From: Pseudoscleropodium purum
Lineage: Eukaryota > Streptophyta > Bryopsida > Hypnales > Brachytheciaceae
Assembly (NCBI GenBank): GCA_963969395.1
Contig: OZ017795.1
Location: 29,865,063 to 29,929,062, forward strand
Direction: 5' to 3'
DNA: 64,000 nt
Position numbers and translations under genes: made by a program. The notes below the pieces were generated by a model. That model made no database searches and had not been told where the DNA came from. It saw only the letters and a list, made by a program, of their open reading frames with translations. Position 1 is the first letter of the stretch, and every line of letters starts with the position of its first letter. Of the stretch, positions 59,832 through 64,000 are shown piece by piece.

Positions 59832-60450
59832 CTACCCATTTTGAAATGCCCAATTAAAGATAGGTTTGTAAAGGAAAAGGTTCACTTGCCTTATGGCTTC
59901 CGTATATAATTGCGAGGACTGCTTCTTCTTATCTGTAATATTGAAGCATCTCTTTGGATCTAAACTTAGATTTGATAGGTGAGTGAATTCTCTTAACCTA
60001 TTATCATGACACAACTTCATTAACTTTGCAGCACTATAGAGTAAGGCCTTTAGAACTTCATCATTATTTTCCTCGCCGTTTCTAGGAACCAATTCTTAGT
60101 CAACTTCTAGTGCAACATTGGAAGCTTTTAGAGTGGTGCCTATAGGCCTTGGCCCTCTAAGGCCAACAAGATTCAAGGGTTCTAGGTCAACAAAGATGTC
60201 CTTTTGGACATCAATTATCATGCCCACCGGCGGAGGCTGTCATAGTGCCAGCATTGGGGGATCCCTTGTTGCAACAATTCCCCCCTTTCCATCTTTTCCG
60301 TTATTTCCCTAGCTTAGTACTTGAACATTCTGCTTCGTAAGAATTGTCGACTCTTTGACAATTGGCAGATGTTCTGATACTTCTAAGCTTGCGATGCTTC
60401 ATTGGATATCCTATTTTAGGTTAAGTGGAGAAAACCTTTTCCTTGAGATG
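59832..60450 (-). pseudogene. Decayed gene, 3' part, unknown family
   Basis: A single minus-strand frame reads as protein-like over about 200 codons. From the 5' side it includes EVSEHLPIVKESTILTKQNV, then after a TAG, DGKGGIVATRDPPM, then after a TGA, PPPVGMIIDVQKDIFVDLE and LVGLRGPRPIGTTLKASN. After a TAA it includes LLYSAAKLMKLC and RLREFTHLSNLSLDPKR, ending at the stop at 59832. Three in-frame stops inside an otherwise coherent frame indicate a pseudogene. I cannot name the family. Confidence 0.6.
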
Positions 60451-60495
60451 ATTAGTGATTTATAGCAACTTGAGGGACCCCCCGATTCAATATCG

Positions 60496-60771
60496 CTATT
60501 GTCCCCCCTTATACCGTATCCTTAGGATAGGACTATAAACATCATCCAACATATCGGACAAAGATTCTCGATTCTTCATGGGATCCCCTAAAGAAGGCTG
60601 ATCAACAACGTCCTCCGGGAAATCCCTTCCAGGGGTATTATTAGGATCATTTTCTCTTGTGTAGCTCACTGTCTTCTGGATTATTGTGGGATTTCTTGAT
60701 TCAAGTTGTCCAACACTTGTTTTTTTTAGAGTGATCCTTTCTTGAGACAAGCTTTGGTACATTCCCCCCAT
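60496..60771 (-). pseudogene. Open fragment of the same decayed gene
   Basis: A 91-codon hydrophilic segment (for example RENDPNNTPGRDFPEDVVDQ) lies on the minus strand just upstream of the previous fragment but in another frame, implying an indel between them. Upstream, at 61000-61130, a further segment on the same strand reads ELLNSKVANAVDILLICALS. Assignment to one gene is inferred from strand and order. Confidence 0.4.
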
Positions 60772-61999
60772 TGACGATCAATAATTCTTAGCTTATCAAG
60801 ATATTCTCCAATTTGAGACAGCCAAGTCCTTCCTTCGAATGTTCCATTTCTAGGATAGGTTGAGGAACTTTACCCCCAATTATGGTCAATAACTTTTGAG
60901 ACATTGAGGGATCCTCCAATGGAGGTCAGCTAGTGTCTATTTCTCTATAGTTATTGCCCTAACTATGAGATGTTATGCTTCATAACTTTATCAAAATTCC
61001 AAAGTACAAGATGTATGCAACTCTTGCTCTTCAAAAACTCAGCACTCTTCAAAGGCACAGGTGACAAAGCACAAATTAGAAGTATATCTACTGCATTTGC
61101 TACCTTGGAATTTAAAAGCTCTAAGGCCATTGGTGCTAGATCAAGTCAACTTCAACATCCAATCTTCTTGATTGCTTTAGCTCCGTCCAATGCTCATCCA
61201 ACAGGGAGTTAACAATCTCAACACATCAAAATAAAGTTTGTCATATCTGAATTGCAAATCCCGAATCTATGCAGCCTAGCATTTGTAGATCTCACAATGA
61301 CCTAGAAAATAGTACACACTAATCTTAGTGTGATTAACTGACCCTAGTTTGATCTATGGTTTTAATTCAATGTTGTCATCAAAAGAATCTTCATCATCCC
61401 CCAAAGTTGTTGAGTTTGTTTTAGACATTGTTAAGAGAATCAGGTGCTTGCTCTCTATGGTTGATGCCCCAAATTTGTTTAGCAACAAATTTACTTGCCT
61501 TCATAGCCTCTGTAGAATTCACTACTTTCAAGACTTTCACTCTTCTCTAATAGTACAAAATTGAAGTTTCTGGCTAGTGTGCCTCAAAATCTTGAGAGTA
61601 GAATGCTTATGCTTGTGTATATAAACTGATAACAGTTCATTGTAAGATCCGCCGATGTCAAATCATGGATAGGCCAATACAATTCAAATAAAATAATCAA
61701 TAGACCAGGAGAAATATTTATTTAACTAAATCATCAGAGGATACTCCGATGTTTGACTCCCCACGCCAATTGAATTTAGATGACTTCACTAGTAGACCAC
61801 ACAAAATCTCAAAATATTCATTATAAGATCTCTTGACATGGGATCTTTGAGACCCCAACTACAACTTCAAAAAAGTAAGAGAATACAAATTAAAGGTTTG
61901 AATGTGTACCAATCCAAACAATGTGAACCTGGAACCTTTATTAACATGGACATAGACATAATTAGTGTAGGCTAATCTCTCAAATATCTTCAACACGGA

Positions 62000-63120
62000 G
62001 CTCAATTTAGAATGTGGCATATGTTGTTGCCGCTAGTACTAGTAGATGTCCCCCTTATTCTTAGCCTTGTACACTTGTTTCAGGCCTTCCAATCTGGAAA
62101 AGAAGGTTTTGAAGCAATCTTGCCTACTTTGGTTCATGTTGTATCCGAAATGAAAACTATGAACACATTGAATCCGTTGGTGGCGACAGGCACAGGGAAA
62201 ACATCATTTGGCCCTGCCATGTATTTCAAAACATAGCAATCCCACAACTTTGCTTTGAATTCTACCCTCCGTCTTTCTGTATGAACCACAATCATGTAGA
62301 ACTCTTCTTGTAGATGTGACTTTGAATATAAACCATACATACAAGTGTGACTTTTTTTTCCATGCCATGCTTACATGTCATAGCCGCCAATGTATTGCTA
62401 ATCTACCAACTACTTTTGTCTATAGTTTTGCACATATAATGCTCTACAAAACCTCTCTTGTTTGTAGCCAACACTTCTTTCTCCATTGCAACCTTGAAAA
62501 ACAACTCCCATATGTAAATGACCAACTAGGGAAGGTCTTTAGTTTTGGAGGTTATATTTAGAGACCTTGTCTGACCCTTCAACCATTATTTGCTAGCTCA
62601 AATTTCCATTGCCTTGTTCACCGACAACTCTAAGTCCTCATGCTTGATATTCCTCTCAATTGCAAACTCCTCCCATATTACTGCTGGATATGGCACATAC
62701 TCCATCTTCCTCTATGGCAACAAATGACCTAGATAGTGAAATAAAAGCTCACATTTCATTGCCCTAATCAACCTTATTTTGGCACCAGCAATGTGAATAG
62801 AAACAATGTTTCGGCCACCCTTTCCATTAGGTTTTGCGCTGTTTACACAGACAAGTTGGGCCTCCACTTGCGTCGCAAGATAATTTATGTCTTTCGCTCA
62901 AAGTCCATAAAGCATCTTGAAGTCATATTGCATTAGGGGTTTGCGCTCTATCTTTCCAATTACATCGAGCAAACCCACTGCGTTGGGAAGAAGTCCTTTC
63001 ACATATTTCTCTTCAATATTGATCTACCTCTAAACATCTTTATCTTTTTCCATGAAGAGTAAGAGAATCTTAGCTTTGCAATGTTCCTAGCCTTCAATCC
63101 CACAAATATGGTGACTAAAG
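62000..63120 (-). pseudogene. Decayed gene, 5' part, unknown family
   Basis: One minus-strand frame is coherent over about 250 codons despite at least six stops. Readable pieces in order are KAKILLLFMEKDKDV, IEEKYVKGLLPNAVGLLDVI, GKIERKPLMQYDFKMLYGL, NSAKPNGKGGRNIVSIHIAG, AKIRLIRAMKCELLFHYLGH, YVPYPAVIWEEFAIERNIKH and ATNKRGFVEHYMCKT. A frameshift near 62340 leads to an open 68-codon piece (62340-62134) with FKAKLWDCYVLKYMAGPNDV. No known domain is recognised. Density of stops with preserved protein-like composition indicates a relatively recent pseudogene, perhaps of a lineage-expanded family. Confidence 0.6.
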
Positions 63121-63924
63121 ATGGGTGAAATGCCTACTCAACAAAAAAATCATAATCAACATTTGTAAAAAGAGGTGCAATTGATGAACAAACCACAACA
63201 ATATACAATCATGCAATCCCACGATGGTTCTAAGCTTCCAAACAAAGAACGTTTACATTCTTATCAAAGACCATCTAGTGATCTAAACACAATGACATTA
63301 TAAAGGAGAAACCCCTAGCTATTGAATAGGAAAGTCGAGGGATCCCTCAAAAGTAGAGTACCATCAAAAGTTCTTGCAATCATCTAACATATTCTAGTGT
63401 CTTACTAAGACTTGATCATATGATCCCTCCATCCTTGCGTTATAAAAGGCCATGGTAATATTTTCAAAGTCCCTAAATTACAAGATGATTAGGTTTGTTA
63501 TGGCCATTAATAATTTGACCATGAATAGTAAGCCTAAAAACTAGAACTTCAATTAGTATTTGAAATTTGTATTATAGACCAAAATATAGAAGGAACGGGA
63601 TGGGGGATCCTATGATGACTAGATTAGCCTCTCTAAAAGGGTTGACAATCAATACCATTGGGCAATCTCACGACGGATGCATTATGTACATAGATAAGAA
63701 CAAAGTTCACATGTGGTGTAAATATGGGTTCAGGAAAACTTACATTGTACTTTGGTGAATGTGCTCTTCCCATTATGGCTAGTTGCGGACTTCCCATACT
63801 ACACCATTTGATTCTTGTGTTCACAAGTTGCTTGGTGAAATTTTGCTCTTTTTGTTTAGTAGTAAGATTCTAATTCAACAACCAAGAGAAGTGCATTAGA
63901 TCAGTGTGTTTTGGTTGTCTTCAC
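63121..63924. other. Intergenic or intronic DNA
   Basis: Short frames of about 63 codons overlap on opposite strands at 63567-63824 and are not called. Nothing else is seen. Confidence 0.4.
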
Positions 63925-64000
63925 CTAGATAGATACAATATTGAAGGTCGATGTAAGCACCTTGTTCTTCAGGGCAATCTCAAGAGCCTCAATCAAATCC
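63925..64000 (-). pseudogene. Possible exon fragment at the window edge
   Basis: Minus-strand reading gives DLIEALEIALKNKVLTSTF and NIVSI followed by TAG, directly at a donor-like ATCTAG|GTGAAG. It runs off the window end. It could be a 5' exon of the decayed gene at 59.8-63.1 kb or of an unrelated gene beyond the window. Confidence 0.3.

Overview
The window is nuclear DNA of a land plant or close relative. Genes are intron-rich with GT/AG junctions, and two plant-type regulators are recognisable: a REF6/ELF6-type JmjC demethylase ending in four C2H2 fingers, and an IQ-BAG co-chaperone. Genes are moderately GC-rich islands in a very AT-rich, repeat-filled background. That contrast and the low gene density suggest a seed-free plant, perhaps a bryophyte, but this is inference and I cannot name the species.

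Layout. At 1.1-2.0 kb is a small plus-strand gene for a disordered protein of unknown function. At 2.8-8.6 kb, minus strand, is a gene whose four coding exons join in perfect phase to give an IQ motif, a BAG domain, a Pro/Gly/Tyr/Gln linker and a penta-EF-hand module. This is the most unusual protein here. The stretch 8.7-16.6 kb is AT-rich and holds one orphan 228-residue ORF. At 16.7-25.7 kb, minus strand, is a JmjN/JmjC histone demethylase of 1955 residues in ten coding exons, followed upstream by a pyrimidine-rich leader and promoter to about 27.15 kb. The stretch 27.2-37.0 kb is AT-rich with degenerate tandem and dispersed repeats. At 37.3-42.6 kb, plus strand, is a USP36/42-like ubiquitin-specific protease of 937 residues in nine coding exons. 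From 42.6 to 64 kb I see no intact gene, only transposon-derived elements and two decayed minus-strand genes: one with a kinase-like domain (48.7-50.9 kb) and one of unknown family (about 59.8-63.1 kb).

Mobile DNA. Two GC-rich hAT-type miniature elements, in opposite orientation, share CAGGGTTGAC termini and each has a perfect 8-bp target duplication. There is also a Stowaway-like element in the first JmjC intron, a CACTA-like foldback, another foldback at 43.9 kb, and a TGCCCAA...TTGGGCA element present once in the last intron of both the demethylase and the protease.

The three main genes show no operon-like relation. One erases histone methylation, one removes ubiquitin, and one probably links calcium signals to Hsp70. 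All exon coordinates were derived by hand from splice consensus and reading-phase continuity; no transcript or database evidence was available.
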